From Nostocales cyanobacterium (GTDB lineage Bacteria > Cyanobacteriota > Cyanobacteriia > Cyanobacteriales > Nostocaceae): a DNA stretch of 64,000 nt. Numbering within the stretch: the stretch's first letter is position 1; every line of letters begins with the position of its first letter. Under the pieces are notes generated by a model. That model saw only the letters and a list, made by a program, of their open reading frames with translations, searched no databases and was not told the origin of the DNA. Location of the stretch: contig RDXV01000004.1 in NCBI GenBank assembly GCA_004292695.1, positions 1-64,000 on the forward strand, given 5' to 3'. A program made the translations under genes and the position numbers. Shown in pieces: positions 8,004 to 15,548 of this stretch.

Positions 8004-8924
8004 TTAACGATTATAAACTGCAAAATCTCCGTAGGCTTCCATTTGTAATCTAGGTGATATTTGAAAATCAACTGTTAAATCACTTAATTTACGAAAAGCA
8101 TCATATCTATCCAGTTGATTAACATTAGGTTTAAAACCTGGATCAATTTGTTTTATTTCAATAGAAACTAAATGAATATCATATTCTGATTCTTGTCCAG
8201 AATATACTTGATAACGACTAATATTAGATTGTATTGTTTTATAATCTGCTTCTGAACCTGTCCATAAATATTTGGTTAATTCATAAAGATTTTCTCCATC
8301 ATTAAAATCAATACTTCTTTTTTCTAAAATTGAATTAAGAAAATCTATTTGTGATGCTGAAATTACTAACACTAAAAACTGTTTAGTAATTCTTTCTATT
8401 GAAGGAGTTTGTATTGCAGGAGATGGAGAATTAGAAACATATTCATTTTGTCTTATTTCTGGTCTACGAGTTGGTTGTTGTGCTTGTTCTTTTTGGCGGT
8501 TAATTATGTAAACCCAATAACCAACCGCTACAATAACAAAGCCGATAAGTACAATAATTTTCATATTGTCACTCCTTATAGACATCCGAGATAAAAATGA
8601 ATTAACACGATAATAAAATTCATTATCAGTATTAAAGATTTTAAAATTCCCAAAAGGAATGGGTATTTCAACACTTTTTTTTTCTGTTAGACTTTCTGTT
8701 CTCAAATATTTAGTAAGTTCTATAACTGCATCTAATTGAGAATTTATAAGAATAAAGTTAGTTATATTTTCATTTTCAGATATTTTCAATTGCAAAGTCC
8801 AGGATTGAACAGCATAATATAACTTTAGATTAAAAGGGATATTCTGTAACGGACGATTATATCTTCTTTGTAGTTCGTAACTAACTTGATCAGAAACTTG
8901 TTCTAGTAGTTTAATAAAACTCAT
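8004..8924 (-). CDS. Single-span membrane protein with two similar halves, dynamin operon
   Basis: A 306-residue protein with one clear membrane helix at 122-141 (IIVLIGFVIVAVGYWVYII). Similar segments occur on each side: N-terminal SQLDAVIELTKYLRTE and C-terminal ENLYELTKYLWTG, both preceded by a hydrophobic strand (WTLQLKIS, FLVLVIS). This suggests duplication of one domain. A consensus ribosome-binding site and ATG occur inside the gene at 8564, just before the membrane helix, so a 186-residue short form, or a fusion of two once-separate genes, is likely. It lies between the GTPase gene (85-bp gap) and the coiled-coil gene (17-bp gap). I do not recognise the family. Confidence 0.75.
   Translation of the reverse strand: MSFIKLLEQVSDQVSYELQRRYNRPLQNIPFNLKLYYAVQSWTLQLKISENENITNFILINSQLDAVIELTKYLRTESLTEKKSVEIPIPFGNFKIFNTDNEFYYRVNSFLSRMSIRSDNMKIIVLIGFVIVAVGYWVYIINRQKEQAQQPTRRPEIRQNEYVSNSPSPAIQTPSIERITKQFLVLVISASQIDFLNSILEKRSIDFNDGENLYELTKYLWTGSEADYKTIQSNISRYQVYSGQESEYDIHLVSIEIKQIDPGFKPNVNQLDRYDAFRKLSDLTVDFQISPRLQMEAYGDFAVYNR
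8562..8576 (-). promoter_or_regulatory. Internal ribosome-binding site and ATG in the 306-residue gene
   Basis: On the minus strand AGGAG, a 7-base spacer (TGACAAT) and an in-frame ATG stand inside the open frame. The ATG is codon 121, directly before the membrane helix. Spacing and sequence are better than those of most starts in this window. Confidence 0.65.
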
Positions 8925-9009
8925 GATGTGTTAATCATCAAAATTGTATAAAGAAAAGGATTTTTGAAAGTCAGAATAGAATACTCTAACTGATTCGCTC
9001 AAATCATAA

Positions 9010-11721
9010 TTAAAATTCATTAAAATCTTCTTTTAACTTTTGATAAAGTGCATTCGCGCTATCTTTTTTTAATTCAAAATCTTGCCAAAATAGTTTTTCT
9101 TGTTCAAAATTTTCCTCAATAATCCTTAACTGCTTTTCTAACGCACGTTCAGCTAAATTAGTAATATCATTAACTGATTCTTCAAAAATACTACTAACAT
9201 AATCTAATCTTTGTAAAATCCAATCTAGTAAAATATCCCATAAACTGTCTTTTCCTTTCTCAATTCCACTTAACCATTGTTTAGCCATTAAATCAGGAGA
9301 CGGTAAAAATAACTCCACATATTCAATGTCAGCAGTAATATCACGAGTTACTGCTTCTGTATAATTACGAGTAACTGGCCTGCTTTTGGTTCTACTTTTT
9401 GTGCTTTTATAACACGAACCACTTTGATAGTATTCTGTGTAATTTTCATATTCTGTTTTAGTGCGTGTTTCGTATTCTGTTTTTTGCCCAACTACCTCTT
9501 TTTTCTTAGTTTGGTTTTGTTTAATGTTAGCTTCTAAATTAAAAAAGTTCTTTGGTAAGGTTGGTAAATTCTGAGATAACTTCTTGCGTAGATCACTGAT
9601 AGCTGCTTTTTCAAGGTTAATTGAAGATGCAAAAGTTTCTTCTGATAAGCAGATTTTCAATCTTTTGACTTGTTCTCGAATTAATGATTCTAAAGCCTGT
9701 TCAAAATCTTTAGCTTTTCCTTGGAGAGAAAACTCTGCTCTTCTTGTTATAGCTTGTCTCATATAGTGATATAACCTTCTCACATCACGTTCATCATGTT
9801 CAAGTTCTTTTTTACCATTATTATCATCTGCTCTAACACTTTTGAATAAATATTCTGACTGTCGAGAAAATTTACTCAGTCTGCGACTAACATTATCATA
9901 GGTTTTGGCAATGTCATCAGCTAACGCAGGTGGTGTCACTTCCTGAAGTTTATCTTTTAACTCAAAAGCTCCTAGATTGTTCTTTAAAGAGTCACGAACA
10001 GGAACAACTAAAACTTTAGTTAAGTCACCTTCCACTTCGTCAATTGCAGAAAATATTTTATCAAATCCCTTACGTTTCTTTTTTTTTGCATCTTGTTGAA
10101 TTTTGATTGTAGTTTTAGGATCATTTGTTTTTAGTTCTCCTATTAATTGTTTAATTTCTGACTTAAACTCTTTATCTATTTTTATGATATTTGACTGTAA
10201 CTCTAGGCGAATTTTAGTTATTTTATCCCTTTCTAATTGAACCTGTTCCTGATTGTAAATTTTGCGAGTTTGAATTAGAACATCTAGCAGGTCTGATAAA
10301 GCTAAATATTTCTCAAATACTTCCACTAATGCAGGAAATATTACCAACTTATCAAATGATTCTTCTACTCTTACTTGAAAACGTCGCCAAAGTTCTTTAC
10401 CCCCACTCCATTCTAAACAATATGAAATAATTTCCTGCATTGTCTGATCATCAATAGGTTTATCAGCATCTACTTTATCTTCAATCTCACGAAACCATGT
10501 TTTTAGATCACGGTTTTCAACCACGTGAGAGCGAAAAACTTCCGCAGATTTTTGAAACACAGATGGAAGAGATTTTAAAACTTCCCGTAAATCAGTATTT
10601 TCAGCATTACTAGAGCGAAAAATATCCGCAGATTCTTGAAAAATAGATGGAATGTTTTTTAATTTTTTCTGTATATTCTGTTGTATATTTTGGGGTTCTG
10701 TTTCTGGCTGAATAGCCGTATATTGAGATTTGATAGTATTCATACAATCCGTAAACATAGCTTTCAAAAATGCTAATCTTGTCTTTTCATCAACTTTTGA
10801 TGGTTGATTTAAAGCACCAGCACCCCAAGCACATTGGGCATAATATAAAAGACGAGCATTAAAAGGTAAAACATCAGGCAATTCAGCCAGTGATAATGTC
10901 TCTTTAATTTCTTCCCTTAACTTATTAATTCTCACTTCTAAAGGTAAATCATCCGCACCACGTTGATCAACTCGATTTAAAATAAAAATCATCGAGTCTG
11001 TACGCCCTTGTAAATATTCAACTACCTTTTTTAATTCTTCTAATAATCGTTTTCTATGACTATCATCAACCTGCATATAGTCCAAAGCAACTAAACTAAA
11101 TGCTTTATTAACTTGCTGTTGAATAGTTGCCAAATTAGTCCGATCTTGTACTGATTTTAAACCAGGTAAATCAATTAATTCTACTCCTATTCCTGGAGGT
11201 AAACCTAATAAATTAGGATCACAAGCTGGTAATAAACTCACATAAGCTGTTATTTGGGGTGCTACATATTCGCGTTTTTGTCTTGCTTCATGATAGGAGT
11301 GCATTACTGAACGAATACGTTGATATAAGTCATCATTAGTTAATCCTGTCCATTCTCCCGTTTCCCAAGCTGCATCTTGGGTTTTTTCAATAATTAATTT
11401 TGACTCTGAAGAATGTTTGAGAGTTAACACTCCTCCACTCATTTCTCCTGCTTCAATGGGCGCAATTTTTCGCCCTATTAAAGCATTAACAATAGTTGAT
11501 TTTCCAGAGGATGTTGTACCAATAGTAGCAATACGAAAACTGGGATTTTCTAATCTTTCTACTGCTTCTTCAAAAGCATCTAAAAAACCATCTAATGCTG
11601 ATTTAATTCCCGGATCTGCAAATACATCAGGAGAAGAATTAACTAAGTTAGCAATTGAGTTACCTAATTCGTTTAATAGAGTGCGGGCGTTGTTTAATTT
11701 GGCATCAATATTCATTACCAT
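9010..11721 (-). CDS. Dynamin-like large GTPase
   Basis: A 903-residue bacterial dynamin-family protein. GTPase motifs are clear: G1 GTTSSGKST at about 68-76, G3 DLPG at 184-187 and G4 NRVD at 249-252. Helical stalk regions follow, including a basic KKKKRKGF segment and a tyrosine- and threonine-rich insert (YENYTEYYQSGS) in the C-terminal third, then a long helical tail. An 84-bp in-frame tandem duplication gives two 28-residue copies at 357-384 and 385-412 (IPSIFQESADIFRS and LPSVFQKSAEVFRS). Dynamin-like proteins bind and reshape membranes, and some serve in phage defence (for example the LeoA-type Eleos system). It is the first gene of a four-gene minus-strand operon with membrane partners. 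Another ATG lies two codons in. Confidence 0.9.
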   Translation of the reverse strand: MVMNIDAKLNNARTLLNELGNSIANLVNSSPDVFADPGIKSALDGFLDAFEEAVERLENPSFRIATIGTTSSGKSTIVNALIGRKIAPIEAGEMSGGVLTLKHSSESKLIIEKTQDAAWETGEWTGLTNDDLYQRIRSVMHSYHEARQKREYVAPQITAYVSLLPACDPNLLGLPPGIGVELIDLPGLKSVQDRTNLATIQQQVNKAFSLVALDYMQVDDSHRKRLLEELKKVVEYLQGRTDSMIFILNRVDQRGADDLPLEVRINKLREEIKETLSLAELPDVLPFNARLLYYAQCAWGAGALNQPSKVDEKTRLAFLKAMFTDCMNTIKSQYTAIQPETEPQNIQQNIQKKLKNIPSIFQESADIFRSSNAENTDLREVLKSLPSVFQKSAEVFRSHVVENRDLKTWFREIEDKVDADKPIDDQTMQEIISYCLEWSGGKELWRRFQVRVEESFDKLVIFPALVEVFEKYLALSDLLDVLIQTRKIYNQEQVQLERDKITKIRLELQSNIIKIDKEFKSEIKQLIGELKTNDPKTTIKIQQDAKKKKRKGFDKIFSAIDEVEGDLTKVLVVPVRDSLKNNLGAFELKDKLQEVTPPALADDIAKTYDNVSRRLSKFSRQSEYLFKSVRADDNNGKKELEHDERDVRRLYHYMRQAITRRAEFSLQGKAKDFEQALESLIREQVKRLKICLSEETFASSINLEKAAISDLRKKLSQNLPTLPKNFFNLEANIKQNQTKKKEVVGQKTEYETRTKTEYENYTEYYQSGSCYKSTKSRTKSRPVTRNYTEAVTRDITADIEYVELFLPSPDLMAKQWLSGIEKGKDSLWDILLDWILQRLDYVSSIFEESVNDITNLAERALEKQLRIIEENFEQEKLFWQDFELKKDSANALYQKLKEDFNEF

Positions 11722-11980
11722 TGAGTTTACCTTTTGATAATCTTGGTTGATGAGGTGTAATAAAAAGCAGAGTTAGATAATGGTTTAAATCCAGGATGTA
11801 GACAGATTAGACTTAAAATATAAGCAAGATTGAAAACACGGATATGAGTAATACCCTTGCAATAGTAAATATCATAACTATGTTTAAGTGTGATTGTAAA
11901 TACTTCTTGTGTGAATTTTTTGATAATTTTGTTCAAATAAATACATAAAGATTCAATTTTTTTAATAATCTAATAATCCA

Positions 11981-12068
11981 ATCATCCAATCATCCAATCA
12001 TCCAATCATCCAATCATCCAATCATCCAATCATCCAATCATCCAATCATCCAATCATCCAATCATCCA
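11981..12068. repeat. Octanucleotide tandem repeat, 11 units
   Basis: Eleven perfect copies of the 8-bp unit ATCATCCA, preceded by one imperfect unit (ATAATCCA). It abuts the 75-bp hairpin element on its right. Copy number is likely to vary between strains. Confidence 0.95.
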
Positions 12069-12141
12069 GGGAATAAATTCCCTGTCTAAAAGCTAAAGTC
12101 GGTTAAAACCGACTAGAATCTAATGTAATTTACTATTTAAC
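12067..12141. repeat. 75-bp two-hairpin element, copy 1
   Basis: It contains two perfect 8-bp hairpins with 2-nt loops: CAGGGAAT/ATTCCCTG (12067-12084) and AGTCGGTT/AACCGACT (12097-12114). Copy 2 at 13021-13095 differs at one base. Both copies run directly into 49-bp repeat units. Confidence 0.9.
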
Positions 12142-12337
12142 AATCACATCCTGAAAATCCTGAAATCCTGGAAATCCTGATTCAGACAAAAATCACATCC
12201 TGAAAATCCTGAAATCCTGTAAATCCTGATTCAGACAAAAATCACATCCTGAAAATCCTGAAATCCTGGAAATCCTGATTCAGACAAAAATCACATCCTG
12301 TAAATCCTGAAATCCTAGACATCCTGATTCAGACAAT
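12142..12337. repeat. 49-bp tandem repeat, four units
   Basis: Units start at 12142, 12191, 12240 and 12289, an exact 49-bp period. Each opens with AATCACATCCTG, contains several AATCCTG submotifs and closes with GATTCAGACAA. The last unit abuts the stop codon of the DUF29 gene. Single copies occur near 5.6, 12.95, 13.1, 13.75 and 14.8 kb. The long-repeat type resembles LTRR repeats of Anabaena. Confidence 0.95.
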
Positions 12338-12789
12338 TATTCTTCCCAAAAATCAACATTTAACATTGCTTCAATATCACAACTAAATGGCCACGTATCA
12401 GGAAACTCAAACTGTGGATAACCATTGCGGACAATTTTTAGAGCATCTGCGTAAGATTCATCAAACACTTGGCTAAAATAAGGCTTGAGACTAGGTGAAT
12501 TTTTGAGTAACTTTCTAATTGCAATCCTCTGTTTAATAATTGATTCTAACCACCCACGATAACAATTTGGCATATTCACATAATTCCGCTTGAGAATATG
12601 CTCTAAAAGTTCTACTAACCTATTTTCAAGTTCACGTTTATCTGAGCGCCCCAAGTCCTCTATCTCCTCAATCAAATTCTCAAAATCTAACCCCTCAATA
12701 TTCCTATTTCGTAACTTGTTGACTGTATCCTCAATCCACAGTAAATAGTCTTGTTCATATAAAGATACTACAATCGGTGTCTTTGTCAT
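12337..12789 (-). CDS. DUF29 family protein
   Basis: A 150-residue DUF29 protein, a family expanded in cyanobacteria with no firmly known function. Recognisable pieces are YEQDYLLWIEDTVNKLRNR, the LIEEIEDLGRSDKRELENRL helix, the RGWLESIIKQR segment and the FPDTWPFSCDIEAMLN tail. I prefer ATG 12789 (MTKTPIV). An in-frame ATG at 12813 adds eight residues encoded by a fragment of the dispersed repeat (TTTACAGGATG), which is probably not native. The stop codon touches the four-unit 49-bp array. It stands alone between two repeat clusters. Confidence 0.85.
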   Translation of the reverse strand: MTKTPIVVSLYEQDYLLWIEDTVNKLRNRNIEGLDFENLIEEIEDLGRSDKRELENRLVELLEHILKRNYVNMPNCYRGWLESIIKQRIAIRKLLKNSPSLKPYFSQVFDESYADALKIVRNGYPQFEFPDTWPFSCDIEAMLNVDFWEE

Positions 12790-12949
12790 TGCTGTACATC
12801 CTGTAAATGACATAATTCCATTGTGAGTGAAATTATTTGTAATTTTTAACTAGACAGCTAACCTGTAAACTAGCAAATTTGATACGATTTAACTTATTTT
12901 AATATTTTGCTGATTCACGGTATATTCACTAAGTATAGCATATAGTAAT

Positions 12950-13144
12950 AAATCACATCCTGAAAATCCTTAAATCCTGGAAATCCTGATTTTGACAAAA
13001 AATCACATCCTGAAATTACACAGGGAATAAATTCCCTGTCTAAAAGCTAAAGTCGGTTAAAACCGACTAGAATCTAAGGTAATTTACTATTTAACAATCA
13101 CATCCTGTAAATTCTGAAATCCTGGAAATCCTGATTCAGACAAT
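12950..13144. repeat. Composite repeat cluster: 49-bp units split by the 75-bp element
   Basis: One complete 49-bp-type unit and the start of a second (about 12950-13016) are interrupted by the second 75-bp two-hairpin element (13021-13095), which is followed by another unit (to about 13144). The arrangement suggests that the hairpin element and the repeats move or amplify together. Confidence 0.85.
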
Positions 13145-13196
13145 TGATACTTTATAATTAATCAATACAAGTATAACTTTTCAAAAGGTAAGAGTT

Positions 13197-13412
13197 ATGA
13201 ACCGATGGGAAAATTTAGACGCAATAGAAAGACAATCTGATAAAGTAAGTGGTGCATGGGTATTTCGAGGAACAAGAGTTCCGGTAGCTGCATTATTTGA
13301 AAATTTGCGTGATGGTGCAACAGTAGATGAATTTTTGGAATGGTTTCCACCTGTTCAAAGATCACAAGTTGAAGCTGTACTTAATTATGAGCTTGAAAAA
13401 TTAGCTGCTTAG
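13197..13412 (+). CDS. DUF433 antitoxin
   Basis: A 71-residue DUF433 protein. GAWVFRGTRVPVAALFENLRDGATVDEFLEWFPPV is the diagnostic segment, and the fold is a winged or homeodomain-like DNA-binding helix set. DUF433 proteins act as antitoxins for DUF5615 PIN-like toxins, and the next gene is exactly such a protein, 2 bp downstream. An AAGG-type ribosome-binding site precedes the ATG. A copy of the 49-bp repeat ends about 50 bp upstream and may hold or displace the promoter. Confidence 0.9.
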   Translation: MNRWENLDAIERQSDKVSGAWVFRGTRVPVAALFENLRDGATVDEFLEWFPPVQRSQVEAVLNYELEKLAA

Positions 13413-13414
13413 AT

Positions 13415-13735
13415 ATGAAAATTCTTTTTGATCAGGGAACTCCTGTACCATTACGGAAATATTTAACAGATCATTCTGTAACGACAGCTTACGAAGAAGG
13501 ATGGTCTAATTTATCAAATGGAGATTTATTAAAAGCTGCTGAATCTCAAGGATATCAAATACTTATAACAACAGATCGGAATTTGCGTTATCAACAGAAT
13601 TTGAGCGATCGCCAAATTGCAATTGTGGTTTTACTGTCAACTTCATGGCCAAAAATTCGTACACAAGTTGAGAAAATTTGTTCTATTATCAATGCAACTG
13701 AGCTTGGTGATTATCAAGAAATTACCATAATCTAA
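13415..13735 (+). CDS. DUF5615 PIN-like toxin
   Basis: A 106-residue PIN-like protein of the DUF5615 / Mut7-C type, the putative nuclease of a type II toxin-antitoxin pair with the DUF433 protein. The N-terminal MKILFDQGTPVPLRKYL carries the first acidic residue, and ILITTDRNLRYQQNL carries the later Asp and Arg typical of the family. The canonical second acidic residue is replaced in part (usually LLxxAE; here LLKAAESQGY). It follows the antitoxin at 2 bp in one operon. Target and toxicity are unknown. Confidence 0.85.
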   Translation: MKILFDQGTPVPLRKYLTDHSVTTAYEEGWSNLSNGDLLKAAESQGYQILITTDRNLRYQQNLSDRQIAIVVLLSTSWPKIRTQVEKICSIINATELGDYQEITII

Positions 13736-13740
13736 CAAGT

Positions 13741-13784
13741 ATCATCCTGAAAATCCTTAAATCCTGGACATCCTGATTCTGACA
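13741..13784. repeat. Single degenerate copy of the 49-bp repeat
   Basis: It contains CATCCTGAAAATCCTTAAAT, then CCTGGACATCCTGATTCTGACA. It lies between the toxin gene and the Rpn-family gene, about 20 bp before the latter's start. Confidence 0.8.
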
Positions 13785-13805
13785 ATAACATAAACAGGGG
13801 CAATA

Positions 13806-14753
13806 ATGACAGAAACAACCGCCAATTATGATCAAACATGGAAAGAAGCAATTACCCAATATTTTGAATCATTCATGGAATTCTTTTACCCCAACCTACA
13901 CGAAAAAATAGATTGGAGTAAAACCCCCATTTCCCTAGATAAAGAACTAGAACAAATCACCGCAGCTAGTCAAACAAAAAAACGTTATGCGGATAAACTC
14001 TTTCAAGTTTGGTTAAAAAACAATCAAATTATTTGGATTTTGATTCATATTGAAGTACAAAGTCAATATGATCAAGAATTTACCCAAAGAATGTATATCT
14101 ATAACTATCGTTCTTTTGATTTATTTCATAAACCAGTTATCAGTTTAGCTATCTTAGGAGATGAAGACAAAAAATGGCGACCGAATAGTTATGAATATGG
14201 AATAGATGATAGTTTCGTAAAAATGCAATTTAGTATTGTGAAGCTATTAGACTATCAATGGGAAGACCTGACCACCAGTAACAATTTATTTGCTATAATA
14301 GTCATGGCACATCTGAAAACCAAAGCCACGACTAAAGACTTAACTCAACGAGAACAATGGAAATGGAACATAGTCAGACCATTATATCAAAAGGGTTTAA
14401 CTAGATTTGATATTATCAATTTAGTTAAATTCATTGATAAAATGATGACTTTACCACCACCATTACAAACCTCATTCAACCAGAAGTTAGAACAGCATGA
14501 AAAGGAGTTAAATATGCCTTTCCTAAGCACAATTGAAGAAATGGCAGAAGAAAGAGGTACAAGAAAAAGTTGCCAAAACAATATTATCAAAATTCTGTCC
14601 AACAGATTTAATAATGTTCCTGAATTGATGAGTGATGCTCTCAAGAAAATCGAAGATATAACTATTCTAGAAAATCTGCTTTTATCAAGTATCAATGTTA
14701 ATTCTTTGGAGGAATTTCAAAAGTTAATTGACGTAGAATTACAGCAGCATTAA
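13806..14753 (+). CDS. Rpn family recombination-promoting nuclease / putative transposase
   Basis: A 315-residue PD-(D/E)XK-type protein of the Rpn/YhgA family. The nuclease core is seen in YADKLFQVWL followed by WILIHIEVQSQYD (acidic residue in the first strand, ExQ in the second). The MYIYNYRSFDLF segment is also typical. A C-terminal region of about 60 residues resembles DUF4351. Rpn proteins promote RecA-independent recombination in E. coli; many cyanobacterial paralogues are uncharacterised. A ribosome-binding site (GGGG) lies upstream. It is flanked on both sides by 49-bp repeats, which fits recombination-prone DNA. Confidence 0.85.
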   Translation: MTETTANYDQTWKEAITQYFESFMEFFYPNLHEKIDWSKTPISLDKELEQITAASQTKKRYADKLFQVWLKNNQIIWILIHIEVQSQYDQEFTQRMYIYNYRSFDLFHKPVISLAILGDEDKKWRPNSYEYGIDDSFVKMQFSIVKLLDYQWEDLTTSNNLFAIIVMAHLKTKATTKDLTQREQWKWNIVRPLYQKGLTRFDIINLVKFIDKMMTLPPPLQTSFNQKLEQHEKELNMPFLSTIEEMAEERGTRKSCQNNIIKILSNRFNNVPELMSDALKKIEDITILENLLLSSINVNSLEEFQKLIDVELQQH

Positions 14754-14810
14754 TGATATAATATCCCTGATTCTCTATTAATAAAAAACCAGGGATTTAT
14801 TGAATATTTT

Positions 14811-14855
14811 CATCCTCAAAATTCTGTATATCCTTAAATCTTGGACATCATGATT
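14811..14855. repeat. Degenerate copy of the 49-bp repeat
   Basis: CATCCTCAAAATTCTGTATATCC and the following TGGACATCATGATTGAGA match the repeat with several changes. It is the right-hand limit of the repeat-rich block that starts near 5.6 kb. Confidence 0.6.
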
Positions 14856-14864
14856 GAGAAAATA

Positions 14865-15323
14865 TCATCGAATTGCTTTAGATTCACATTCCCGTTTTGT
14901 GATAAAATGCCGATAACGAAACATCGCCTCTAACTGAGTTTGTATCAACCAACCAGCAGCAAATTCTACCCCATCCCCACCAGGAAGAACATAAGCAATA
15001 TTATCAGTTAACTTCGTCTTTCCATCTTCTTCCGTGAACTCATGACGATGTACCCAAGACTCAAAAGGTCCTGATATTTGTTCATCAGTAAACAGACGAT
15101 ATTTTTCAAACTTAGTATGACGCGCTAACCAAGTTAACGGTAAGGGTCCAACAAACAGTTTAAATTCAGTTATTGCACCTTCATCAAGTCCACCTTCACG
15201 ACGCAGAACCTGTACAGGTTGCCAAGGTGGTGTTAATAACTGTAAGATATCAGTCCTTTCATGGAATTTCCAAACGACTTCCACAGGTGCATTAATGACA
15301 GAAGAATGAGTAAAGTGCAGCAT
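14865..15323 (-). CDS. SRPBCC (START-like) family protein
   Basis: A 152-residue single-domain protein of the polyketide cyclase/dehydrase-like SRPBCC superfamily, which binds small hydrophobic ligands in a deep cavity. The N-terminal FTHSSVINAPVEVVWKFHER, the ITEFKLFVGPLPLTWLARHT strand, the FESWVHRHEF segment and the C-terminal helix (LIQTQLEAMFRYRH) are typical. The ligand cannot be inferred. It is the last of three minus-strand genes with the CPXCG protein and the radical SAM enzyme; gaps are 30 and 6 bp, so they may be co-transcribed. Confidence 0.85.
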   Translation of the reverse strand: MLHFTHSSVINAPVEVVWKFHERTDILQLLTPPWQPVQVLRREGGLDEGAITEFKLFVGPLPLTWLARHTKFEKYRLFTDEQISGPFESWVHRHEFTEEDGKTKLTDNIAYVLPGGDGVEFAAGWLIQTQLEAMFRYRHFITKRECESKAIR

Positions 15324-15353
15324 GAAACCAATAACCTAAACTGTTACCTCTAA

Positions 15354-15542
15354 TTAACCTTCATATTCGGTGTCTATTTCAATATCTAGCGTATCTTCAT
15401 CAATTCTGACATATAAAATATTGGGACGACAGCAAACCTGACAATCTTCTACATAATTTTGCTGCATTCCTGCACTAAAATCAATAAAAGTTGTGTTTTC
15501 TTCCCCACAATAAGCACAATAAAATTCTGCGGTGTTTTGCAT
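15354..15542 (-). CDS. CPXCG-type cysteine-rich small protein
   Basis: A 62-residue protein. FYCAYCGEENTTFIDFSAG and YVEDCQVCCRPN give two CxxC-type knuckles (CAYC, CQVC), the CPXCG zinc-ribbon family. The acidic C-terminus (DEDTLDIEIDTEYEG) also fits. The function is unknown. It lies 6 bp downstream of the radical SAM gene, probably in one operon. Confidence 0.85.
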   Translation of the reverse strand: MQNTAEFYCAYCGEENTTFIDFSAGMQQNYVEDCQVCCRPNILYVRIDEDTLDIEIDTEYEG

Positions 15543-15548
15543 TTTTCC

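Noticed and set aside
11727-11936. Minus-strand 69-codon frame directly upstream of the dynamin gene
   Set aside because: No ribosome-binding site, no motif, biased composition typical of AT-rich intergenic DNA. It more likely is the dynamin operon's leader.
12142-12337. Possible CRISPR array (four 49-bp units)
   Set aside because: Units are contiguous with no unique spacers and carry inner submotifs; no cas genes in the window.
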